A program made the translations under genes and the position numbers. The notes under the pieces were generated by a model that saw nothing but the letters and a program-made list of their open reading frames with translations, was not told where the DNA came from and made no database searches. From CAVVAL01 sp963740215 (GTDB lineage Bacteria > Actinomycetota > Actinomycetes > Mycobacteriales > Cryptosporangiaceae), in NCBI GenBank assembly GCA_963740215.1, contig CAVUDJ010000011.1, positions 186,001 through 250,000 on the forward strand: a stretch of 64,000 nt of DNA. The letters are read 5' to 3'. Positions 52,201-58,552 of this stretch are shown here, piece after piece (within the stretch, counting starts at the first letter, position 1; the number at the start of each line of letters is the position of its first letter).

Positions 52201-53022
52201 GTGCCGGCGCCCGGCTGGGACAAGCAGACGTACGGAATGCAGATCGCGAAAGCCGCACTGTCCGTGGACGCGGAGCCGTACCTGCCCGCCGGCACATCCG
52301 GCGACGTGGGGGTGGCCTTCACCGTGCCGAGCACCGCGCGCGGCGCACGCGACGTCGACCTCGCCTTGACCACTCCCCCGGGCTGGACGCTGCGGCCGGA
52401 CGGGCCGACCAGCCGGGCGCGGGTGCGTCCGGGCGAAACGTTCACCGCACGCTGGACGGTGACCCCCGCCGACGACGCGTCGCCATACACCTTGCTGACC
52501 GCTACAGCGACGTACAGCCAGGGCGCGGCGGCCAAGGCCCTCACCGAGCGCCGCGCCGTCCAGGTGCCGCCGCCGGGGCCGGAGGGCAACGCGTACGTGA
52601 GCGACCTGCCGCTGGTCCGGGCGGCGAACGGCTGGGGGCCCGTCGAGAAGGACAGGTCCAACGGTGAAGGCGCGGCGGGCGACGGACAGCGCCTCAGCGT
52701 CGGCGAAACCGGGTTCGACAAGGGCCTCGGTGTCCACGCGCCGAGCAGCGTTCGGGTGTGGCTGGGCGGGAAATGCACCTCCTTCACCGCCGTGGTCGGT
52801 GTCGACGACGAGGTGGGCGACGCGGGCAGCGTGGCGTTCTCAGTGGCGGGCGACGACCGCTCGCTCGCCCGCAGCCGCACCCTGACCGGGGCTTCCCCCG
52901 GCGAGAAGATGAGCGTCGACGTCACCGGGGTGCGCTGGCTGGACCTTGAGGTCAATGACGCGGGCGACAACGCGTGGAGCGACCACGCCGCCTGGGCGGA
53001 CGCCCGCCTCACCTGCTCCTGA
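49276..53022 (+). CDS. Secreted multidomain GH35 beta-galactosidase with C-terminal NPCBM
   Basis: A 1248-residue enzyme that cuts terminal beta-linked galactose. Sec signal (ATVTVLALLGALVPSQALTA); GH35 barrel about 60-400 with WSAEFHYFRLPSPDAW, catalytic Glu215 in ILYQVENEYQGG and nucleophile Glu300 in PMIIPEGQGGAFD. A fungal-type BGAL domain 2 (410-560) and jelly-roll domains 4/5 (660-970; GDAWYRGRFAGTG, WYRTNFSLNLPAGQDTTLGL) follow. Then come a NEW3 domain (about 990-1090; VAFTVPSTARGARDVDLALT) and a terminal NPCBM/CBM51-like domain (YVSDLPLVRAANGWGPVEKD, RLSVGETGFDKGLGVHAPSS), which binds Gal/GalNAc in known cases. GGGAGG precedes ATG 49276. It is divergent from the GH31 operon and probably coregulated with it. 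Confidence 0.94.
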   Translation: MRARVDGMGRGWRATVTVLALLGALVPSQALTAPASAVPPPTSATTAVTGAAPQRAPHTVTYDKYSIKIDGRPTYIWSAEFHYFRLPSPDAWRDVLQKIKAAGFNAVSLYFAWSYHSPAPGSYDFTGIRDVERLLTIAEETGLYVIARPGPYINAEISGGGFPAWRGTRPGVNRTSEPAYLNDAREWMRRINPIIARHQHTRGTGSVILYQVENEYQGGRNDLAYMTALQNWARQDGIDVPTFINDGGTNGNWVNGPADMYGFDAYPQGFDCKSPEVWRDLPDYSWVRKWSPNTPMIIPEGQGGAFDPWGGHGFDKCRQLTGTDFTRVFSKMNLAAGVAMQNFYMTYGGTNWGWLADPNAVYTSYDYGAPITEARRLSAKYAEFKRLGHFLAAVKPIARTDSAEAPRPDDEALRIDRRVNPDDGTQFLFLRHSDTRVTETHRTRFALSGEDGAYPRVPQQGTITVAGRDAKLLVASYDLGEQRLVYSTSEIMTHARIGARDVALLYGPDGQDGETVLRYTSRPTVRVLKGEVQTTWDADRGDLRLNYVHRGEPARVVITGGGHAPLTLLLGTDTEAGAWWQHETARGPVLVRGPNLLRAAATNGATLALRGDTTSAGTLEVIAPDSVAAVTWNGAAVTTRKTSFGSLAANLDGRVGAVPHKVVLPALTNWRTREEAPETAPGFDDSTWTVADRLTAVHPSLAGTLPVLAMDEYGYHHGDAWYRGRFAGTGKETTVAVTAAPGHKGVSAVWLNGRYLGASGDRAHQYEIPAGVLRPGAENVLAVLVENMGHNEEWGHDFSKDPRGLISASLIGGATTITWRIQGNRGGQKPVDPVRGPFNAGGLYGERAGWHLPDYPDRDWFTTQLPDGGRQPGLRWYRTNFSLNLPAGQDTTLGLRIDDSDEKHYRAHLYVNGWMVGQYLNDVGPQHEFVIPRGLLNEHGRNTVAVAVWSNDSSGLGQLRLMNLGSVAGGVPIGAVPAPGWDKQTYGMQIAKAALSVDAEPYLPAGTSGDVGVAFTVPSTARGARDVDLALTTPPGWTLRPDGPTSRARVRPGETFTARWTVTPADDASPYTLLTATATYSQGAAAKALTERRAVQVPPPGPEGNAYVSDLPLVRAANGWGPVEKDRSNGEGAAGDGQRLSVGETGFDKGLGVHAPSSVRVWLGGKCTSFTAVVGVDDEVGDAGSVAFSVAGDDRSLARSRTLTGASPGEKMSVDVTGVRWLDLEVNDAGDNAWSDHAAWADARLTCS

Positions 53023-53110
53023 CCCTTCGAGTGCGGGAAATCCACGGGTGGCGCGCCTGGCGCAACCCGCGGACTGCTGCCTTCCACGCTCATGTGAACG
53101 GAGAACACAG

Positions 53111-55195
53111 ATGGCCGAAGGCCTCACTCGGCGGCGGCTGCTCACGCTCGGCGCGGGCACCGCCAGTGGTCTCGCGGTGAACTCGCTGCTGCCTGCGTCG
53201 GTGCACGCCGCGCTGGCCGCGCCGGCAGCCCCGGGAGGGCTCGACAGCCTGCGACACGTCGTGTTCCTGATGCAGGAGAACCGCTCCTTCGACCACTACT
53301 TCGGCGCCCTGCGCGGGGTCCGCGGCTTCGATGACCGCAACGCGGTCGTCCTGCGCGACGGGCACCCGGTGTTCTCGCAACCGGCCGGCGGGCGGCGGGT
53401 AGTGCCGTTCGGTGTCCGCGAGGCCGCGCAGGCGAGCAAGAAGGACGTCAACTTCATCGCGATGCTCGACCACAGCTGGCGCGGCGCGCACACCGCGCTG
53501 GCGGACGGCTGGCACGACGGCTGGGTGATGTCCAAGGGCGCCGCCACGATGGCGCACTACGACCGCACCGATCTCGCGTTTCACTACGAGCTGGCCGACA
53601 CGTTCACCCTCTGTGACGCCTACCACTGCTCGGTACCGAGCTCCACCGGCCCGAACCGCAACTACTTCGTCTCCGGGATGACGGGCTACGAGCCGCCACC
53701 GAACCAGCACAAACGCTCGGTGGAGAACGACCAGTACGACGAGGACACGCACGGCGGCTACAGCTGGACCACCTACGCCGAACGGCTGGAGCAGGCGGGC
53801 AAGAGCTGGCGCGTCTACCAGGAGTGGGACAACTACCAGAACAGCAACGCGGAGTTCTTCGTCCCGTTCAAGCAGGTGGCACGCAAGGCGCTCGCCGGGC
53901 TCGGGTTGCGCAGCATGAACACCTTCTACAACGAGCTGCGCGCCGCGAGCCCGGGACGGCGCACCGAGCTGCTGGCCTCGCTGGCCGACGGCGTGGCCGG
54001 CCTGACACGGGCCGAACGCAGTCTGTACAACCGCGGGCTGCGGCGCGTCGAGGCCGGGGGCCTGGGTGCCGCGTTCCGGGCTGACGCCATGACGGGAAAG
54101 CTGCCCCAGGTGTCCTATGTGGTCGCTCCCGCGGCGGATTCAGAGCACCCCGCCGAGTCATCCCCCGCCGCCAGCGCAACCCTGCTCTACCAGATTCTGG
54201 ACGCGCTCGCCGCGAACCCGAAGACCTGGCGGTCGACGGCCCTGTTCGTCACCTACGACGAGAACGACGGCTACTTCGACCACATGCCGCCTCCGCGGCC
54301 GCCGGCCACCGAAACGGACGAGTTCTTCGACGGAAAGCCGATCGGCCTGGGCCCGCGAGTTCCGATGTTCGTGATCTCGCCGTGGACGGTCGGCGGATAC
54401 GTCTGCTCCGAAGTGTTCGACCACACCTCCATGACGAGGTTCGTGGAGCGGTGGCTCGACGTGCCGTCGCCGGAGATCAGCCGCTGGCGCCGGACGGTGT
54501 CCGGTGACCTCACCTCCGCCTTCGATTTCCGGCGCGGCCGGCCACATCCGCGCTGCGAGCCGCCCCCACCAGTACCGCCGTTCACCGGCCGATGGATGCC
54601 CGTACCACCGGCCGAGCAGCAGATGCCGCGCCAGGAGCCAGGGCGCCGCCGCGCCCGCCCGCTGCCGTACCAGCCCGAGGCGAGCGCGGCCCTCGACGGC
54701 GACACATTGCGGCTGACGCTGCGCAGCGCCGGCCTGTCCAGCACGCATCTCGTGGTGTACCCGTACGCGGGCGAGTTCGCCGCACCGCAGCACGTCGACG
54801 TCCACGACGAACACATGGTGTCCATACCGAGGAATGGCTGCGCGGCGTACCAGCTCACCGTGATCGGGCCCAACGGCTTCCGTCGCGAGTTCGCGGGCCA
54901 GCCGGACGAACCGGCTGCGGTCACGTCGATGCAGTCGGCGCACGGACGCGCCGTCCGGTTGACGCTGCGAAACAGTGGCGAGGCTCCGCTGACGTTCCTC
55001 CTCACGGCGAACGCCTACGGTCCGCCAGAGGCCCAACGGGTCGTGGTGCCCGCGCACGAGCAGCACGAGGTCCGGTGGGAAACCGCGGAACACGCGGGCT
55101 GGTACGACCTGACCCTCAACGTCGCCGAGGCCGGGTCCTTTCATCGGCGCCTCGCCGGCCACCTGGAGAACGGCCGGGAGAGCGTCAGCGGCTGA
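53111..55195 (+). CDS. Phosphocholine-type phospholipase C, Tat-secreted
   Basis: A 694-residue enzyme, the normal length for bacterial non-haemolytic/haemolytic PLCs. A Tat signal (LTRRRLLTLGAGTASGLAV) is followed by the phosphoesterase core: HVVFLMQENRSFDHYFGALR (metal/nucleophile region), MLDHSWRGAHTALADGWHDG, YHCSVPSSTGPNRNYFVSGM, FVTYDENDGYFDHMPPP and VFDHTSMTRFVERWL. Two C-terminal beta domains of the DUF756 type occupy about 510-690 (LRSAGLSSTHLVVYPYAGEF, LRNSGEAPLTFLLTANAYG). It hydrolyses phospholipids (phosphatidylcholine, perhaps sphingomyelin) outside the cell. GGAGA precedes ATG 53111, 88 bp after GH35, so it may be cotranscribed with it. No clear Pho box was found. Confidence 0.93.
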   Translation: MAEGLTRRRLLTLGAGTASGLAVNSLLPASVHAALAAPAAPGGLDSLRHVVFLMQENRSFDHYFGALRGVRGFDDRNAVVLRDGHPVFSQPAGGRRVVPFGVREAAQASKKDVNFIAMLDHSWRGAHTALADGWHDGWVMSKGAATMAHYDRTDLAFHYELADTFTLCDAYHCSVPSSTGPNRNYFVSGMTGYEPPPNQHKRSVENDQYDEDTHGGYSWTTYAERLEQAGKSWRVYQEWDNYQNSNAEFFVPFKQVARKALAGLGLRSMNTFYNELRAASPGRRTELLASLADGVAGLTRAERSLYNRGLRRVEAGGLGAAFRADAMTGKLPQVSYVVAPAADSEHPAESSPAASATLLYQILDALAANPKTWRSTALFVTYDENDGYFDHMPPPRPPATETDEFFDGKPIGLGPRVPMFVISPWTVGGYVCSEVFDHTSMTRFVERWLDVPSPEISRWRRTVSGDLTSAFDFRRGRPHPRCEPPPPVPPFTGRWMPVPPAEQQMPRQEPGRRRARPLPYQPEASAALDGDTLRLTLRSAGLSSTHLVVYPYAGEFAAPQHVDVHDEHMVSIPRNGCAAYQLTVIGPNGFRREFAGQPDEPAAVTSMQSAHGRAVRLTLRNSGEAPLTFLLTANAYGPPEAQRVVVPAHEQHEVRWETAEHAGWYDLTLNVAEAGSFHRRLAGHLENGRESVSG

Positions 55196-55765
55196 GGCTC
55201 AGCCCCGGCCCGGCCCGACGGTGCCCGACGACGGCAGCATGTCGGCCGCGGCGGGGCTGGGCCTGGCCAACCGGGCCAAGGACATGAGGCCGACGATGCC
55301 GCCGGTGCGGACTTCCGGGTGGTGCAAATGACCCCTCCGGGGCAGTTGTTCATCGGACGGAGCCTTCAAGCTTTTCTAGCTACGGTCGGCGTGGGCTGTC
55401 CTTGCGGCTGGCTGGTTGGCATGGTCGTCAGCGGCCCCGCGCGCCGGCGCCACCCCCAAGCGAAACAGACTTGCGGGGAAGCCGTGCCTAAACCGGACGG
55501 GCGACAGCGCCATTTCCCCGACAGTTCGCGTGGTCGCGCCTAGCGGAAGCCCCAGTCGATCAACTGCCCGCCCAGCAGGAACGCGACCAGGCCGACCGCC
55601 GCGAACAGGACGACAGGCCAGCAGCCCCCGGGCGGCGACGCGGCGACGCGGCGACGCGGCGACGCGGCGACGCGGCGACCGACGTTCGCACCGAACCGCA
55701 CGTCAACACGGCTGCACCCGATTTGCGAGCCTGACAGGGTTGAGGTCGACATGGTGGATCCAGGC
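55196..55765. other. Intergenic region with a minisatellite, no supported gene
   Basis: About 570 bp downstream of the phospholipase gene. No protein frame is convincing. It contains six copies of an 8-bp repeat (55633-55680). A leftward hydrophobic segment next to the repeat (VVLFAAVGLVAFLLGGQLID) could be the C-terminal membrane anchor of a small frame, but no start is clear. Confidence 0.4.
55633..55680. repeat. 8-bp tandem repeat, six copies
   Basis: CGGCGACG is repeated head to tail five times (55633-55672), and a sixth copy differs in the last base (CGGCGACC, 55673-55680). Because 8 is not a multiple of 3, changes in copy number would shift any reading frame crossing it. It may vary by strand slippage. 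Confidence 0.9.
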
Positions 55766-57385
55766 TTAGAGCAGGACGCCAGGGTTGAGGATGCCGGCGG
55801 GGTCGAGTCTGGTCTTGATGGCGTGTAGTGCGGTGGCGAACCGGTCGGGGCGTTGTTGGTGATACCAGGGTTTGTGGTCGCGGCCGATGGCGTGGTGGTG
55901 GGTGATGGTGCCGCCGCTGGTGAGGATCGCTTCGGCGGCAGCGGTCTTGATCTCTCGCCATTGGGTGAGTTCGTCGCCGCGGCGGGCGGGGGCGAGGACG
56001 GTGAAGTAGGCGGCGGCGCCGTCGGGGTAGGCGTGGGTGAGGCGGCAGGTGACGTGTCCGGTGCCACAGACTTCCTGCATGGCGGCGGTAGTGGCCGCGG
56101 TGACGGTCGCGATGAACCGGCCGAACCGATTCCAGGTGATGGCGGTTTCGAACGTCTCACAGAGGATCCCGGCGGCGACCATGGTGTCGCGTAGGTAGGG
56201 GGCATGGAGGAACGCGGCCCGCCATGCGTCGCCACCCCCGTCGTACGGTTGGTTGCCAGGTTCGGGCGACCCCGTGTCGGGTGTGGTGATGCGCGGTTCG
56301 CGGCGAAGGTGGCCCCCGTGGTCGAGGCAGCACTCGATGGCTTGCCGTAGTGCGGCCTCGACCGGGGCGTGGGCGGATTCGAAGCCAACCAGCATGAGGG
56401 CGCGCCCGCGAGTGTCGGCGCCGGTGATGGTTGCCTCGGTGGGATCCAGGAGCCGGCAGTTGGCTGGTTGGAGTCCGGATTGGGCCAGTGCCCGGACCGC
56501 GGCGGCGCCGGCGGTGAAGGTGTCGAAGGTGAGGTCGGCGGTGGCTTTGAACACGGGCCGGGTTTGAAGGCGCATCCAGGCTTCGGTGATGACGCCAAGG
56601 GTGCCTTCGGAGCCGAGGAGGAGCCGGTCAGGGCTGGGTCCGGCACCGGAGGCAGGTAGTCGGCGGCTTTCCCACGTTCCGGTGGGGGTGAGGGCGCGCA
56701 GTGATTGGACGTGGTCGTCGATGTGGGTAGGGCCGGTGGCGTAGTGCCCGGCGGCGCGGGTGGCGAGCCATCCGCCGAGGGTGGAATGTTCGAAGGATTG
56801 GGGGTAGAACCGCAGCGTCATGCCGTGCGGGCGGAGCTGTTCCTCCAAGGTCGGGCCGTTGGCGCCTGCCTGGATCCGGGCCGCCCGCGAGACGGGGTCG
56901 ACCTCGAGGACACGGTGCAGGCGACCCAGGTCGAGGGAGACGACACCGCGGTAGCCCTCGCCGACATCGGGTTCGACACCGCCGACGACGCTGGTGCCAC
57001 CGCCGAACGGGATCACCGCGGCGTTAATGCTGGCGCACCAGTCCAGGACAGCTTGGACCTCGGTTTCGTCGCGTGGGAGGGCGACGAGGTCCGGCGGGTG
57101 GTCGATTTGGCCGCGGAAGCCACGCACGATGTCGCGGTAGGACTTGCCGTAGGCGTGGGTAACCCGGTCGTGAGTGTTCGAGCGCATGATCGCCGCGAGC
57201 CGGGCGGGTGGCCGCAGCCGCGGCTCGATCAGTTCCAGGTCCTCGATCTGTGCGGGTTGGTCCACGGTGTCGCCGCCAAAACCGAGCCGTCCGCGTAGCT
57301 GCGCCGCGGTCCGCACCACGTCGGCGTGCTGGGGTTGTTGATCTTCATAGCCCCAGCCCCAGAACTTCCGTCGCCGCTGCGTCAC
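55766..57385 (-). CDS. FAD-binding oxidase, alkyl-dihydroxyacetonephosphate-synthase-like
   Basis: A 539-residue vanillyl-alcohol-oxidase-fold flavoprotein. N-terminal QRRRKFWGWGYEDQQPQ is the hallmark of AGPS-like proteins. The FAD domain contains PDLVALPRDETEVQAVLDWC, AAVIPFGGGTSVVGGVEPDV, RFYPQSFEHSTLGGWLATRA-AGHYAT and RLLLGSEGTLGVITEAWMRL. The C-terminal substrate domain includes GHVTCRLTHAYPDGAAAYF and the TITHHHAIGRDHKPWY motif with the His cluster expected at the active site. In AGPS this makes ether lipids; most bacterial relatives have unknown substrates. GTG 57385 is chosen before the conserved N-terminus. It lies 40 bp downstream of the next gene in the same direction, so the pair is an operon. 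Confidence 0.9.
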   Translation of the reverse strand: MTQRRRKFWGWGYEDQQPQHADVVRTAAQLRGRLGFGGDTVDQPAQIEDLELIEPRLRPPARLAAIMRSNTHDRVTHAYGKSYRDIVRGFRGQIDHPPDLVALPRDETEVQAVLDWCASINAAVIPFGGGTSVVGGVEPDVGEGYRGVVSLDLGRLHRVLEVDPVSRAARIQAGANGPTLEEQLRPHGMTLRFYPQSFEHSTLGGWLATRAAGHYATGPTHIDDHVQSLRALTPTGTWESRRLPASGAGPSPDRLLLGSEGTLGVITEAWMRLQTRPVFKATADLTFDTFTAGAAAVRALAQSGLQPANCRLLDPTEATITGADTRGRALMLVGFESAHAPVEAALRQAIECCLDHGGHLRREPRITTPDTGSPEPGNQPYDGGGDAWRAAFLHAPYLRDTMVAAGILCETFETAITWNRFGRFIATVTAATTAAMQEVCGTGHVTCRLTHAYPDGAAAYFTVLAPARRGDELTQWREIKTAAAEAILTSGGTITHHHAIGRDHKPWYHQQRPDRFATALHAIKTRLDPAGILNPGVLL

Positions 57386-57425
57386 CGTCTCCGCTCCTTC
57401 CTGCCATGCGCGCCGGTGGTTCGTT

Positions 57426-58406
57426 TCAGAGGTCGCCGCCGACCTCGGCGTGAGCGGTGCCATCGAGCCGCCAGTTGCCCTCGCTTATCCATGCGCCGCG
57501 GATCCGGCGGTCGAGGGTGATCGCCGCGGTGGCGCGTTCGGTGTTGCGGCAGACGGTGGGGCTGCCGTCAGGGTTGGTGTAGTCGACGCTCAGCGTCGCC
57601 TCGGCAGGTTGGGTGACCTCGATCCGGATCCGCCTGTCGCGGTGGCGTCCGGTGACGGTCCACATCGGCAGGTCGATGCGGGCCCGTAGCCGTAGCGCGG
57701 CCAACAGCGGGTCACCGGTCGGCCAATCGTGACCGCCGACCCGCAGCCGCAGGAACGGCAACGGTGCCAACGCCCGCAGCAGCGGCCGAGTAGAGACGGC
57801 AGCGACGACTTCGCACACATCGCCGCCACCGAGGTCAGCATGTAGCCAGGCCCAACGCCGAGCGTTGCCGTGCCCATAGATCCGCGCGGAAGCCCCCGGC
57901 GCATCCCGCAGCGCCAGCTCGCTGTCGCCCCAACGGATCATGCCGGTGAACCACGCCGCCGGCGCTGGCACCATGTGCGCCGCAGGAAGCAGCTCCCGCT
58001 TCCACGCCCACTCCGGGAACGTGAACAGCGGATCACCACCACCGCGCTGATCCAAGTCCCATGACAACGACGCGGGCTCATTCGTGACCCCCGTCAGCCG
58101 CTTCGCCGTGGCCATCACCGGACCGGCCGCGAACGCGACACCAGGCGACGGGTCCTGCCACGAGGCAGGGCCGAACCGCGCGAACGACGGTGCCTGATCG
58201 GGAGGGAACACCGCGGCCCAACCATGCCCGTACGGTTGGCTGCCGTCGCTGGGCGCCACCAGCTCGTGGTGAATCCACACCCCCGTACCAGTAGCCGGAT
58301 CGGTCAACGTCGTGTACCAAACCTCCAACCGCCCCGGCTGACCACGCCACCGGGACGCAAGATAAGCCTCACCAGCCGTCGAGCCCGTCGCTGTCATCGC
58401 AGCCAT
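57426..58406 (-). CDS. Uncharacterised protein, possibly lipocalin/CrtC-like
   Basis: A 326-residue protein without signal peptide. It is rich in beta strands with spaced Trp residues: RLEVWYTTLTDPATGTGVWI, HHELVAPSDGSQPYGHGWAA, FGPASWQDPSPGVAFAAGP, SWDLDQRGGGDPLFTFPEWA, HGNARRWAWLHADLGGGDVC. This recalls the duplicated lipocalin fold of CrtC/AttH-like proteins, but the resemblance is weak and made by eye. The end (VDYTNPDGSPTVCRNTERAT) is distinctive. ATG 58406 is preceded by a purine-rich GGGGGAAGGG. It is cotranscribed with the AGPS-like oxidase, so it may bind or modify the same lipid. A TAACG-N2-CGTTA palindrome 63 bp upstream suggests TetR control. Confidence 0.65.
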   Translation of the reverse strand: MAAMTATGSTAGEAYLASRWRGQPGRLEVWYTTLTDPATGTGVWIHHELVAPSDGSQPYGHGWAAVFPPDQAPSFARFGPASWQDPSPGVAFAAGPVMATAKRLTGVTNEPASLSWDLDQRGGGDPLFTFPEWAWKRELLPAAHMVPAPAAWFTGMIRWGDSELALRDAPGASARIYGHGNARRWAWLHADLGGGDVCEVVAAVSTRPLLRALAPLPFLRLRVGGHDWPTGDPLLAALRLRARIDLPMWTVTGRHRDRRIRIEVTQPAEATLSVDYTNPDGSPTVCRNTERATAAITLDRRIRGAWISEGNWRLDGTAHAEVGGDL

Positions 58407-58468
58407 CCCTTCCCCCAGGCGGGGACAGAAACCGTGCGTACGGATGCGGGGACCTGCCACCGATACCC

Positions 58469-58480
58469 TAACGACCGTTA
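58469..58480. promoter_or_regulatory. TetR-type palindrome upstream of the oxidase operon
   Basis: TAACGACCGTTA is TAACG-AC-CGTTA, perfect 5-bp arms with a 2-bp centre. This geometry is common for TetR-family operators in actinomycetes. It lies 63 bp before the ATG at 58406. No matching regulator gene is next to it. Confidence 0.55.
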
Positions 58481-58552
58481 AGTTGTGAGGCTGGCCCTTC
58501 GCCCGAACACGGCGCGTGAGCAGTCGTTCGGGCGCAAGCTCCCGCAGCGGTC

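Noticed and set aside
53023..53110. Pho box before the phospholipase C gene
   Set aside because: A single GTTCAC-like stretch on the minus strand exists, but no 11-bp direct repeat as expected for PhoP.
55633..55680. CRISPR array
   Set aside because: Units are 8 bp, contiguous, without spacers and without cas genes nearby.
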